Shown piece after piece: positions 51,183-61,650 of a DNA stretch of 64,000 nt. A model generated the notes under the pieces. The model was given only the letters and a program-made list of their open reading frames with translations. It made no database searches and was not told the origin of the DNA. The stretch is from Pardosa pseudoannulata (taxonomy: Eukaryota; Arthropoda; Arachnida; Araneae; Lycosidae): contig CM063500.1 in the NCBI GenBank assembly GCA_032207245.1, positions 59,569,161 to 59,633,160 on the forward strand, given 5' to 3'. The position numbers and the translations under genes were made by a program. How positions within the stretch are numbered: the stretch's first letter is position 1; every line of letters starts with the position of its first letter.

Positions 51183-51562
51183 AAAAAAAAAAATTTTTAA
51201 TACCTTTTTTGCATATCTTTTTAAATAATTATTTAATTGCGGCTTGCGAAAAATTTCAAATCTTGAAAAATGGATCGGACTATCAAGAAGCTTTGCCACC
51301 TGTGCAATATATAATAAATAATTTCTTTCTTTTTACCTCCCTCCCATCTAAGTTATCAGTTTATCTTGTGTTATTGTTATAAAAATCATTTAGGTTTCGG
51401 CCTAATTTTACTGTAAACCTGCTTGAGTAAACATAGAACATTTGATTTACAGACAACATACGACATGTAATAACATCATTTTAGTAATTTCGAAATCAAG
51501 TTGAATGTTAGAAAATTAACATAGAACTACTTGTATGCTTTCTCTGTTTTTATTAATAGTGG

Positions 51563-52203
51563 GCATAGATGCCAACTCCCAAAAGAGAAAAATATGTAGT
51601 TTCTTGCAGTAACGACATTTTTTAGTATATAGATAAAAATATAATTTTAAAAAGAGAAAAATGGCAAAATGGCAAAGTTTTATTTAGTCTATGAAATATA
51701 TATTAATTTAGTATTCATAAACATTAAAAAAAAAAAATCTATTGCATTATTGAAATAACATTTTTTAAGGTATATATAAAACATAATTAAAAAAGCGAAA
51801 ATTGTAATACTGTTTATCCAATATATAAAACAAACATACTAGATTTTGGCATTTCCAAATGTTGTACAAAATTCTGCTATTTTCAAAAATTAATTGCCAA
51901 ACTCATTTTCAAAACATTTTAAACTTACTGAATTTTACAATTTATTAATTGTTCCAATTTTTTATTAGACAGGCATTGTCTAAAATCAGGTCGGATTTTT
52001 TTTTTTTTTTTTTTTTTTTCTGAATATTCACATTTTACTTTTTGCTGGAATACAGAATTATCGATAGAGGAAAAAAAAAACGAGAACGGGAATTTTTAGG
52101 GAATTTGGAACTATATAGCTGAAAATCAGAAGAATTAGTTTTCCGATCGGAATATCGGAAACACACTGAAAAATCGGAAAGCTTCTGAGCACATCGGAAG
52201 CAT
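51563..52203. mobile_element. MITE of the GCATAGGTGCCAA family, copy 3
   Basis: Starts GCATAGATGCCAACTCCC and ends in CACATCGGAAGCAT, lacking the final GGCACCTATGC of copy 1. It is the longest copy (about 640 bp), with a poly-T tract near 51,990-52,019. Confidence 0.65.
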
Positions 52204-52722
52204 CGAATTTAGAATAAATTAGGACTGTTTAATTAAGTACTAAAATTCTAAATACGGCGCATAAACCGTGAATATGAAACTGTTATACAATTTACAAAGA
52301 CTACAGAAATTATTGGGCTGTCTAAATAATAAAATTTTAACCTAAGTATCTCTAAATAGGATGAGAAGCGGGGAAAAAATCCTTGCCAAGACAGATATAG
52401 ACAAAAAAATTTCAACAAATGGACTTTCCGACGCTTTATCTAACTCTAAATTAAGATAGGAAGAGCTTGCTAATGATCCGGAACTCAAAGCCATAGGTCA
52501 GAGAGGCATCTAACAAAAGATCGAGAAGTCCAGTGTCAACACACCAATCTTATCTTGGAATGATTAACGGCGATCGATCAATCAAAATAGTCTTAACGAT
52601 ATATTAAATGAAACGAACGCTACCCCCCTTTGGTAGAAAACGAGAATCAGATGTTTGCTATACTTTGTAGCGCACGCTTTTAAGGTACAACGGAAATAAC
52701 AGTGCTTTAGGAAGAAAAGTAT

Positions 52723-52775
<53 letters not shown>

Positions 52776-53011
52776 ACTTATTACAATACATAGAATACGC
52801 ATGAAATTGTTTATTAAAAATCTGGAATTTGGGCTTAAAGGGTCAAAATACCTTTCGAGATTTAAAACCATTGTGATGTCTTTTTTCAATTCATCATAAA
52901 AATTTCTGCTCTTTTAAAAAGAATGGCACTTTAACAAATTATTTAGTAACGAGCTAGCTTTAAACAATTATTTTGCTTTGTTATTTAAATTAGTATACAC
53001 ACACATATATA
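52204..53011. other. intergenic/intronic, no gene recognised
   Basis: Includes a poly-A tract of about 47 bases (52,727-52,773). The - strand ORF over it is translated poly-Phe. Confidence 0.5.
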
Positions 53012-53637
53012 TCCCCTATATAATAATAGCCTAAGTTATCTGTCCGTATGTCCTCGAATTTATGAAGCGGTTGGACCTGGAATGAATAGAGGCAATCCGT
53101 ATTGGACTTAATGAGTTAGGGTTAGCAAAATTCAAAGCAAGTCTTTAAAACGTTCGTTATTATTATTATTTAAATATTGTCTACATCATTTTCATACATT
53201 TTATCTCTGAACTTAGATATTAAGTAAATAATTTTCTTTCATATTTGGCATAAATAAAAGATTAGGTACAGATGTGATAATTTTAAGTTGAATCATCGAT
53301 ATTGACAACAAATTCTTTTCATATGAGTCTAGGAGCCTACTTCATGGACTCATAAACATATAACGTTTAAGTTATATATTTTTGAAAATTAAGAAGTTTG
53401 CTCGTTTGTGTGTTTGTTTTTTATACACAACCACACGGTTAAACTAAATGAAATCAACGTGATTCTAGACTGCATTCACAGTATCGGGAGATTTTAGAGG
53501 AGAATGAAGATAAACAAATTTTTGAGCTTGTACCATAAAATTTTCAGCCAAAAAACAAATCATTTTCTTACCTCCCTAAAAGGGTACTTTACAATTCTGA
53601 ATAATTAAAAATTTTACTAATCCCGTCATATGACGGG
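53012..53637. mobile_element. Helitron-like repeat, copy D
   Basis: Best-preserved ends of the family. It starts TCCCCTATATAATAATAGCC after a TA-rich tract. It finishes with the perfect hairpin CCCGTCATATGACGGG (53,622-53,637), followed by CTATATATATA. It lacks part of the interior seen in copy A. Confidence 0.6.
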
Positions 53638-54553
53638 CTATATATATATATGGTTATTTAAGTAACAACAATAATCAAAACAAAAGAATCAAATTAAGTT
53701 AACCGCCAAAAAATTTGAAATATGTTTATCTATATTGAAAAAAATTCTCTAAATTGAGAGGGGAATTTCAAAATTTTACTTTATTAAGGCAAAATCTCGA
53801 AAACAAACAAAAAGCCGAAAAATTCCTAAACTTGGGGGAAAATTTTCCCAAAATGAGAAAAAAATTAGATGACATACTTAAATGAAAATAGGGACTTAAG
53901 GGACTAATTGTTAAACATATTGAACAATAGGGACTAAAAGAAAAAAAAGGGGAGGAGGTGATTAGGGACCACTGCTATAGGCACTGATACATACACACAC
54001 AAACAAATAATGCGACCGACCGGCATAAGATGCATTTCTAATGTGGCCCGTCGAGCCTTTTAGACTGCTTCACCACGAATGTTTAAATATTCAAAAATTA
54101 GAATCCTTTCTAATTAAAAAAAGTTAATAATAAATTTAATTGCATGTGGCATCAATAATTATATCTCCAACAGGACGATTAATACGGGACTTTTTTTTCC
54201 TTCTATATCTTGGATCCTTCTACAGTTCAAGTCCGATTTCAATCAGCTTAAAGTCAGCTATCTCTTTATGCAGTGAGTTTTATTCCAAATTCAACACACG
54301 CACACTGGGTAGAATAACTGGATAACGCACATACAGGTCTGGAAATAAACCGCCCATGATTGTATTTTTTAGTTCTAAAAGCGTCGAGAAAGGTTCATTT
54401 AGCCAACCGTACTTTAATACTTAAGGTACAGTTTGATCTTTAGAGAAGGAACGGGACATAGTTTATTTGTCTTAATTCATGAAGTCAAATATTTTGGTTA
54501 TCTGAGAACAAAATTCGTAATAGTGATGTAAAATGATTTTATTACATCACTTG
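53638..54553. other. intergenic/intronic, no gene recognised
   Basis: AT-rich. The short + ORF at 54,140-54,325 has no recognisable domain or splice context. Confidence 0.4.
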
Positions 54554-54561
54554 ATCACACG

Positions 54562-55321
54562 CAAGGTTGGAAAAAAATCATGATTTTTTTTAAATCAAAA
54601 AATCGGATTTCTTTGATTTTTTTTCTGAATACTAATATTAATTGTTGTTTTTATGTTTTTTGCAATATACATAGAATAGTTTGTTATTAGAAGTCACATC
54701 TTATCTATCTAGTATATTCTGCACACTGATTACCTAAACTTAAATATATAAATTTTAAACTAAATACGTTCTATTATTTTGTCATTGGATAGTGCAAACT
54801 CAATAAGATGTCAATTAAAAGAACAAATTAAATATTCTTTTAATGCAAACTATTTATTTAACAAAACAAATCACAATTATTTTAATATTTTTTTAAGTAC
54901 CGAATTATTTCAATAAAAACACTTGCTTTGATGCTTTATCCACTCCTCATTGGTTACGAAGGCTAGAATGAACAATACCAAAAGAAGAAAACTGTCTTTC
55001 CATTCCAGCAGACGAAGCCACGGCTGTTGTTATTTGGTAGACAAACTGGATTTCAGTTCTCTTTACCTCCCATTACATAAAATGAATTCAACCAGTCATA
55101 ATCAATTGTTGTACTACCCCTGTTACATATTTTCTGATAACAACCCTAAATTCTTGGAAAGCGCATGTTATCTATTTACACTTTTTTACTAATTGGTATT
55201 ACTGTGCTGACTGATTCCCAGTTCTCCTGTCTTTGGAATATAGGTTTTAAAAGAAGTGAAAAAAAATGATTTAAATCAATGATTTAAAAAAAATCAACTG
55301 ATTTAAATCATGCCAACCCTG
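54562..55321. mobile_element. hAT MITE with ATTTAAATCA-rich ends
   Basis: 760 bp with a perfect 8-bp duplication ATCACACG (54,554-54,561; 55,322-55,329). Ends are CAAGGTTGGAAAAAAATCAT and, inverted, CAGGGTTGGCATGATTTAAA, typical of a widespread hAT MITE type. The ORF at 54,950-55,192 is unsupported. Confidence 0.9.
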
Positions 55322-55509
55322 ATCACACGTTCTAGAAAACTTTAAAATGAAAAACGCAAAAGGAAAATTACATTTTCGACTTGTAAAAAGACGACAAATC
55401 AAATTAAAAAATCTACGTAAATGTAACGATCAAATGTAAAACACGAAGGCAAAAATGTTTAAATCAGGAATGAAAGGGATTTAGTTTATTCTGTTAAACA
55501 CAATGTAGA

Positions 55510-55640
55510 ACAGTGGTTTCCAATTTGGAAGAGCTCGAAGGCTACATTGGAAACTTTATGTATGATTGCGGGCTACATTTTAATAACTGGCCACGTTTCC
55601 GTAAAATTCTGCTAGTAGGACAGCGGTACCAGTATGAAAT
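55510..55640. mobile_element. hAT-like end fragment
   Basis: AACAGTGGTTTCCAATTTGG followed by GGCTACATTGG and TGCGGGCTACATTTT, like the CAGTGGTTCTCAA ends of hAT elements. No second end or duplication was found. Confidence 0.35.
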
Positions 55641-55834
55641 AATATGCAAAGTTTAATTGAAACAATGATTAATTCATTTTAGCTGCTTAAAACAGTTTAA
55701 GGTCAATGTTTCGAAAATAACATTACTGGGTCCACGTACTTTTTGTAAATTTGAAATGTAAGAATACACATGAGAAAGTCGGGGAAAAAATAAATAAATA
55801 AATAAATAGATAAAGCTGTTATATAAGTAGGGTT

Positions 55835-56004
55835 TGGTTTGGAATGCTACGATCTACTTTTTGCAACACGAGGGCTAATGAGACCGGGACCTACTGCTGA
55901 AAGCCGATTCCGAACGGCTACGAACATCCATGCCACAGTGGGACTCGAACCCACGAACTCCGGTACCGAAGGTCAGCACCCTAACCAATCGGCCAACGTT
56001 CGGC
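55835..56004 (-). mobile_element. tRNA-derived SINE
   Basis: On the - strand the head resembles a tRNA. An A-box-like TGGCCGATTGGTTAGGGTG is followed by an anticodon-arm-like CTGACCTTCGGTACCGG and a perfect B box GGTTCGAGTCC. A tRNA-unrelated body follows (GTTCGTAGCCGTTCGGAATC, CCGGTCTCATTAGCCC, GCAAAAAGTAGATCGTAGC). A 5'-truncated copy is at 46,405-46,485. The body attached after the tRNA 3' part shows it is a SINE, not a functional tRNA gene. Confidence 0.85.
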
Positions 56005-56012
56005 GTTATAAT

Positions 56013-56242
56013 TAGGGATGCAACGGCATATCCGGCCACTATACCAGATAATTGGCAGTACCCGGATATTACAGTTCTACGGCCAACAATTATATACTGA
56101 GACATAAAATAAACAAAAATAAATAAATAAAATAAACAAAAGCAAAATGTTAAACAATATACTATATGAAACAATGCGTATTAGTATTTTGGAGCATTAT
56201 GTAAAAATAAAAAAAAATTAGGTAAATTTATAAATTTCATTA

Positions 56243-56282
<40 letters not shown>

Positions 56283-56698
56283 ATTTTTTTTTTTTTTTTA
56301 GTCTCAACTGTAAAATTATATTCTTGCATCTGAGAACACTAAAGACAAAACTTCTTTTTTGGAGGATAGAAGAATAAAAACAATTATTTTTCAAACACAA
56401 ACATAAGAACCATTCAAGAAGGAATGTAAAGGACGATTAAAAATGCTTTTATTCAGATTTGATTTTTCTAATTAAATAATGTTGAATTGAGATACTGAGT
56501 ACTGAAACTTAAAGAAAAAATTTAAAATAAATTATAGCACAAATAGTTGATTAATTAAAAAAATATAGAAGGCAAGAAAAAGACTACAATTTGGTTGAAA
56601 AATAAAGTACAAAGAGCTGATTTATTTAAAATAAATTAAAAAAGAAAAAGTGCGAAACATACTAACATCCGGCCAAATTGACATCCGTTGCATCCCCA
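56013..56698. mobile_element. hAT MITE, TAGGGATGCAACGG family
   Basis: 686 bp with a perfect 8-bp duplication GTTATAAT (56,005-56,012; 56,699-56,706). Ends are TAGGGATGCAACGGCATATC and, inverted, TGGGGATGCAACGGATGTC. It abuts the head of the SINE. It contains A- and T-tracts (56,245-56,300), and the ORF over them is spurious. Confidence 0.9.
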
Positions 56699-56706
56699 GT
56701 TATAAT

Positions 56707-57283
56707 ACTAATTATTTTACAATTGCATCAAAGAGCGAAATTAGAATAAAACAAAAACAAGGTCACTACACAAATTTCCCCCAAATTTGTCTTTTTCTTG
56801 GGTCGAATAACAGAAAACATGCAATCCCACACTTTTAAAATTTTAAGTAATTAGCAATGTTGAATTCATATTTTTTAATCGGGAAGGGCTTTCGGTTTCT
56901 CAAGTAACATTTATTCAGGGGTTCCGTTGCTATGTATGTGGTTAAGAAAAGGGATAAAAAGTTTGAGAACCATTGATCACATCGGGTCACAGGTGAGTAG
57001 TTTACACCAATCAATCACACACTAATGGGGGGGGGAATACAGTCCCCCTATTCAAATTATTTTTGAAAACCTTTAAAGCAATCCTCATTATCTCAAACTA
57101 ATTGGCAAAATTAAGAAAAGTATTATCGATTTCTCAGTTTCATAAAGAAAGGAATAAAGCTAATTCCATCTATGATGATTTATCCGTTTGCAGAGAGGAG
57201 AGAGAGGGGAGGAGGACATTAATCAGTACTTTTAAAATTTTATCTACGATTCCTTTTAAGAATGATTATTTTTTCGCTGTGCC
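56707..57283. other. intergenic/intronic, no gene recognised
   Basis: No ends or domains recognised. A G-run lies at 57,027-57,035 and a GA-rich patch at 57,194-57,217. Confidence 0.4.
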
Positions 57284-57287
57284 TTAA

Positions 57288-58010
57288 CCCTTTGACGGTT
57301 ATAAACGAGCACTACTCGCGTAGTGAAAATTTTCCCCAATGCGCGCTGACGAGCTGAGCTCGTTCACCGTTATTATTCTGCATTGATTATGTTACAAACG
57401 ATTCCGACTCGCGAAATTTAGTTAGTTTTACTGCCTACATATGGCAGTACGGGTTCCATAAATTTCTTTTCATAATGAAGGGGGATTTTTTTTTTTTTTA
57501 CCTTCTTATGCGTATTTTGGCGCGTGTTTTAGGGTGTTTGTAAAGTAAAATGGCTCAAAAGTGAAAGTTACATAATTATGATGATGATTATGATTGTGAT
57601 ACAGAAAGCTTATCAAGTTTTGAGTCTGATGAAGACTTTGTTCACAGTATATCAAGCTAAAGTTTTACATTAGTTGTATTTTTTTAGTCCTTTCAATTTA
57701 ATATTTGCCTAATATTTATAATTAGCTATTATTATTTATATAATTGATTATAATCATTTATAATTTACTATTTAATAATTATCATTTATTAATTATTTTA
57801 AAGTGCGTAAAAACTGTTATTTATGTACTACAAATACTTTAAGAAAGTTTTAAAACGCGTGAGGTGAGCTATCTACGGCATCGCCAGAGAAAGGTGACAT
57901 TTTCGGAAGAACGTCTGGGGAAATCAGCTGCCACTTTCGACTACTGTTTACTCGTAATGCTCCGCTAATTAAGTAAACGAAATCTTCTCGTTTCCCTAAC
58001 CGTCAAAGGG
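57288..58010 (+). mobile_element. piggyBac-like element with acidic N-terminal fragment
   Basis: TTAA on both sides (57,284-87; 58,011-14). Inverted ends are CCCTTTGACGGTTATAAACG and CCCTTTGACGGTTAGGGAAA. From 57,549 the + strand reads MAQK, a stop, then KLHNYDDDYDCDTESLSSFE and SDEDFVHSISS. This is the acidic start typical of piggyBac transposases; the catalytic domain is deleted. The termini resemble the decayed element at 3.4 kb. Confidence 0.85.
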
Positions 58011-58014
58011 TTAA

Positions 58015-58947
58015 TATCAGATAATCAAACAATGTATAAAGTAACGATATAAAAACATTTTCGTGTGAATAACTTATTTCGTTGGTAAATAATATGTTTA
58101 CGAAAATAAGTTGTTTCAAGTATATAGAAATTAATGATACATAATCATGTTTTAATGAGACAGATACATCCGTGACAAACTTTTGGACACAAGTAACTTC
58201 AAAAAAGAATTAAATATTTGGACAACTTTTGACACTGCTGAACAAAAAGCAAAATACAGATTATGCAATGATAATACACCTATTAAAAACGAATTCATTT
58301 AAGTTTCACATATCTGAAATAAATTAATACAGTTATACTTGAAGCAATCTTTTCAACAAACATTTTCCCTGTTTTGAAATTCAGTTTTGTAAATTCTCAC
58401 TACTTTATCACGTCAGCTTTCATTTGGACCCAAAATGTCATCAACTTTTTAGGAGATTAGTTAAGTCTAACTAAACTCATACTTAACACCTCAAATTGAT
58501 TAGTTTAATTACAGACAAAACAGATAAAGTGTTTGCCCATTATTTTTTTACGAGATAAAAGGCAACGTAAGAAAGTTAATTAACTAAAAGCAAAAGGCTG
58601 TATATTCAAACAGACATAAATAAGAATTGCTATCTTGGCCTATTTTGTTAACACAACTGTCAGACTGAACCGAGCGTAATTTTTTTTTTTTAATTAAAGA
58701 ATAATCAACAGGCCTTTATTTTGAGCTTTTGCACACGATGTAATACAATACACAGTAAACAATATGCAGATCAGCTTCGGGGTAGTTAATATTTTTTTCA
58801 AAGGAAGTTGCATTAAACGTGATTAACATACACTTTCTATATGTCGCAGGGAAATCATGAAAACAGAAATTTGATCAAATCCCTAAGGTACATGATATTA
58901 ACAACAGAAGATGTTTTAGTGAACGGATGAAATAATATTGCTTAAAT
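58015..58947. other. intergenic/intronic, no gene recognised
   Basis: AT-rich. No coding potential or repeat ends seen. Confidence 0.4.
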
Positions 58948-59550
58948 CTCCAATATAATAAATAGCCTAAGTTATCTGTCCGCAAATTTATGAAGCGGTT
59001 GGACGTGGAATGGATAGAAGCAAAATTCAAAGTTAGTCAAGTTTATCTTCTCCTAAACTATCGATCCGATTTTTATAAAAATTGGTATAAATATGCTTCA
59101 TATTACAGTGAAAAATACTGTCTTCTTTAAAATGTTCGAAATTTACCCCTTCCCCTCTTTTCGAGCGGTCAATGCCATTATTTCAAGTCCTATTTTCCCC
59201 AGTTAAGAGCAGGCGATTAAATTTATCACATGATAAATAGGTAAAAATAACATTTTTTCCTACCATTATGACGTCATTCCATTAACCATCTCTATTAATC
59301 ATTTCTTATTATAATATCGCCGTATCATTTTCATACATGCTACTACTAGAGTTAGATATTACGTAAACCATTTTCTTTTATATTTGGCTTAAATAACAGA
59401 TTAGGTACAAATGTGATAATTTTAAATTTAATCATAGATTATTTTTTGTTGTAATAAAAATTTTTCACCTTTATTAATAACAAATTCTACCTACCTCCAG
59501 GGTGTAGTGGAAATAATTGTTTCATTCCTTTATTTCCATTAATTACTGTG
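58948..59550. mobile_element. Helitron-like repeat, copy E
   Basis: Same orientation as copy D. It starts CCAATATAATAAATAGCCTA and passes through GAAGCGGTTGGACGTGGAAT, the ATTACAGTGAAAAATACTGTC block and CCATTATGACGTCATTCC. It is cut off at a poly-A tract (59,551-59,580) before the hairpin end. Confidence 0.55.
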
Positions 59551-59552
59551 GC

Positions 59553-59580
<28 letters not shown>

Positions 59581-59583
<3 letters not shown>

Positions 59584-59870
59584 ACAATTTAAGAAAAAAA
59601 CTAGAATAATATACATTTACCCACCCATTAAGTTTTCTTGCTTTGAGTTTCCTTGGTGAACAAATTTTACTTGGCAATAGGGTCAATAGGATAATACATA
59701 AATACCAAACTCAGTAACTTCAGCCAAATGACAAGTAAATATAGAATTAAACAATTCAATGCATTTTTTTAATCGGTAGTTTAGCGGATCCATGACTTTC
59801 CATGACTTTTACTCATTTTACTTGAAAAATCAAGACTTTCCATGACAAAATTAATCCATTGTCTAAATCC
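59581..59870. repeat. dispersed repeat, inverted match to 195-478
   Basis: The reverse complement reads like 195-478 almost throughout (GGATCCGCTAAACTACCGAT, ATTGACCCTATT, GGGTGGGTAAATGTATATTA). The ORF beginning at 59,859 is not supported. Confidence 0.85.
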
Positions 59871-60204
59871 ATGATTTTCCCCGACTTTCCAGGTGCGCGG
59901 AAACCATGTAGATTGTTGGAGAGATCTTTGAGAGAATTAGAGTCGATATATTGTCAATTCCTAATAGGTTTTTTAATTTCTGAAATGATTTTAACTAGAC
60001 TAGCAAGTTCATTAAATATAGTAGTATCTTTACTGTTTTCCATCTCCTTAGAAATGGGTTCAACAATGACTGTAGGGTTTATAGCATTATGATTAAATTT
60101 GTTACCTTAATTGCACTAGCATAAGATTTATTAATTTTGGGAAGAACCGGAGAAGGGTTAATAATATTAGAATAATAACTATCATAAAAGATCTCGGACA
60201 TAGC

Positions 60205-60926
60205 AGGCTTGCAACTGCTGAGGTACTTTCAAAAAGGTGAGAAAAGGGACAAATAATACAGAATAAGTAATAAAAAAGTGACTAAACATTGAAAAAAAAA
60301 AGAGCGATATTTTCTTCGCTTGATTACAGACGCTATTGTTAAGATTTTTCTATTTATTTTAGCTCTAAATCAAATGATGCAAGACATGATTTTAGCGTCA
60401 AAAATACAAAAAAGGTTAAAAATTTTGTTCAATACAACTCAACATTGCTTTTTATTATTCAAGAAAATCTATAAATTAGATTTGAATACATACAATACAT
60501 TAATTTTATAATCACAATTTTCTGCATATATTAATATTGTTTTGAAATATGTACATAGCTAGATTAGAGTATCTAAACAAAAACTGTGAAGAAAAAGAAA
60601 AGGAGAAATGTGTGCTTTGACGTAAATTACTCTAATGTATTAAATGTACATTTCAGTACAAATGTAGATTTCAGGAACTTCTTTACGATTTTTTAAAATC
60701 ACTAAATTCTGAAAACCATATGATTAATTACATTTTAATAAGAAAAATAAGATTAGAGAATCACTTTTTCGGTCTTTTATTAAAATATTTTGTTATTAAT
60801 TCAGATTTTCCTTTTTCAACAACAGACTTTTGCTGTGATACACCATGAAAAAAAGTAACTAAAAGTGATCAATTGTAAAAAAAAAAAAGTGACTAAAGGT
60901 GAGAAAAGTGAAGGAATTGCAAGCCT
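60205..60926. mobile_element. hAT MITE, AGGCTTGCAA family, copy 3
   Basis: 722 bp with flanking 8-mers GACATAGC and GACATAGG (7 of 8). It has an uninterrupted site (TTATTAATTCAGATTTTC) where the 45-kb copy carries the THAP element. An extra local duplication of AAAAGTGACTAAA/GTGAGAAAAGTGA lies near its right end. Confidence 0.88.
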
Positions 60927-61039
60927 GACATAGGTCAATAGCTTTGCATTGGTCCTCTAGATTAGTTATTTTGTTGGAGTCTAATATTCCAGTATATCCA
61001 TGGTGCCAAAGCGCACAGTATTGCTGCAGTATGTCTATT

Positions 61040-61650
61040 TTAAATCAGACACAACATCCTCAGCTGAGTAAATAATCCCCCCCCCCATGGCAGACGATAT
61101 ATGACTTGTTCTGAAGTTCAATGTCCATTTTACATTTCGCCCAGGAGCTGAATTGAAAATCTCCATTATGAAGTAAAACAGTGAAGCCGTTTAGCATTTA
61201 TAACGAGAAGAGGTTGGAAACGCATGCGTGTGCTGTAAAACATCGACAGTTTATCCTTCCTAATATATCAACACTACGGGAACGAAAAGATTGGGGGTTG
61301 TTTACGTCCATTTTGTTTCTCGGTGTCAAGTTTTATGGCTTAAGGTTGAGGGGGGGAACCCAGGCATCGAGAATTCCAGAAGAAAAAGATGGAGGAATGC
61401 AACAAAACGGGGAACGGCAAGGGAGGGTAGCGGAGAGGGGATGAGAACAGAAATGCCCATTTTACGATTCATCCGACTCCAAGGTCAAAGGCGAGAGGCG
61501 TCGAGCAGTCTGCCAGCTTCGGAGCCGGCAGAGAGGGCACGTATCCAAACTGAGAATTGAATTGAGAGTTTCAGCCAGTGGGAACTGCTTTTCGCCAAGA
61601 GAAAGTGTTTTAAAAGAGTGATTGTGTGTCACATAACTTCGATGTGCGTT
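61040..61650. promoter_or_regulatory. GC/CpG-rich block, candidate promoter or 5' exon
   Basis: The most GC-rich non-repeat stretch of the right half (GGCGAGAGGCGTCGAGCAG, CTTCGGAGCCGGCAGAG, a C-run at 61,078-61,086). Overlapping + frames (61,181-61,560) and a short - frame are open but low-complexity and resemble no protein I know. It could be the distal promoter/5'UTR of the E-protein gene or of another gene leading off the window. Orientation cannot be decided. Confidence 0.3.

Larger units (their letters stand above)
50541..51302 (+). mobile_element. hAT element with transposase remnant
   Basis: The left end CAGGGGTGGCCAACCTGCGG is a classic hAT terminus. The right end, inverted, is CAGGTGGCAAAGCTTC. 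Identical 10-mers TGCAATATAT flank both sides (50,531-50,540; 51,303-51,312), containing the 8-bp duplication. A piggyBac MITE and a (TA)n array are nested inside. Confidence 0.85.

Noticed and set aside
50541..51312. Reading the - strand ORF 51,045-51,299 as a gene
   Set aside because: The opposite strand carries recognisable hAT transposase blocks, so the - ORF is a shadow.
52582..52791. Poly-Phe ORF on the - strand
   Set aside because: Translation of a 47-base poly-A tract.
55925..56000. A functional tRNA gene on the - strand
   Set aside because: A and B boxes are present but the acceptor stem is not clean, and a non-tRNA body shared with another copy follows, so it is a SINE head.
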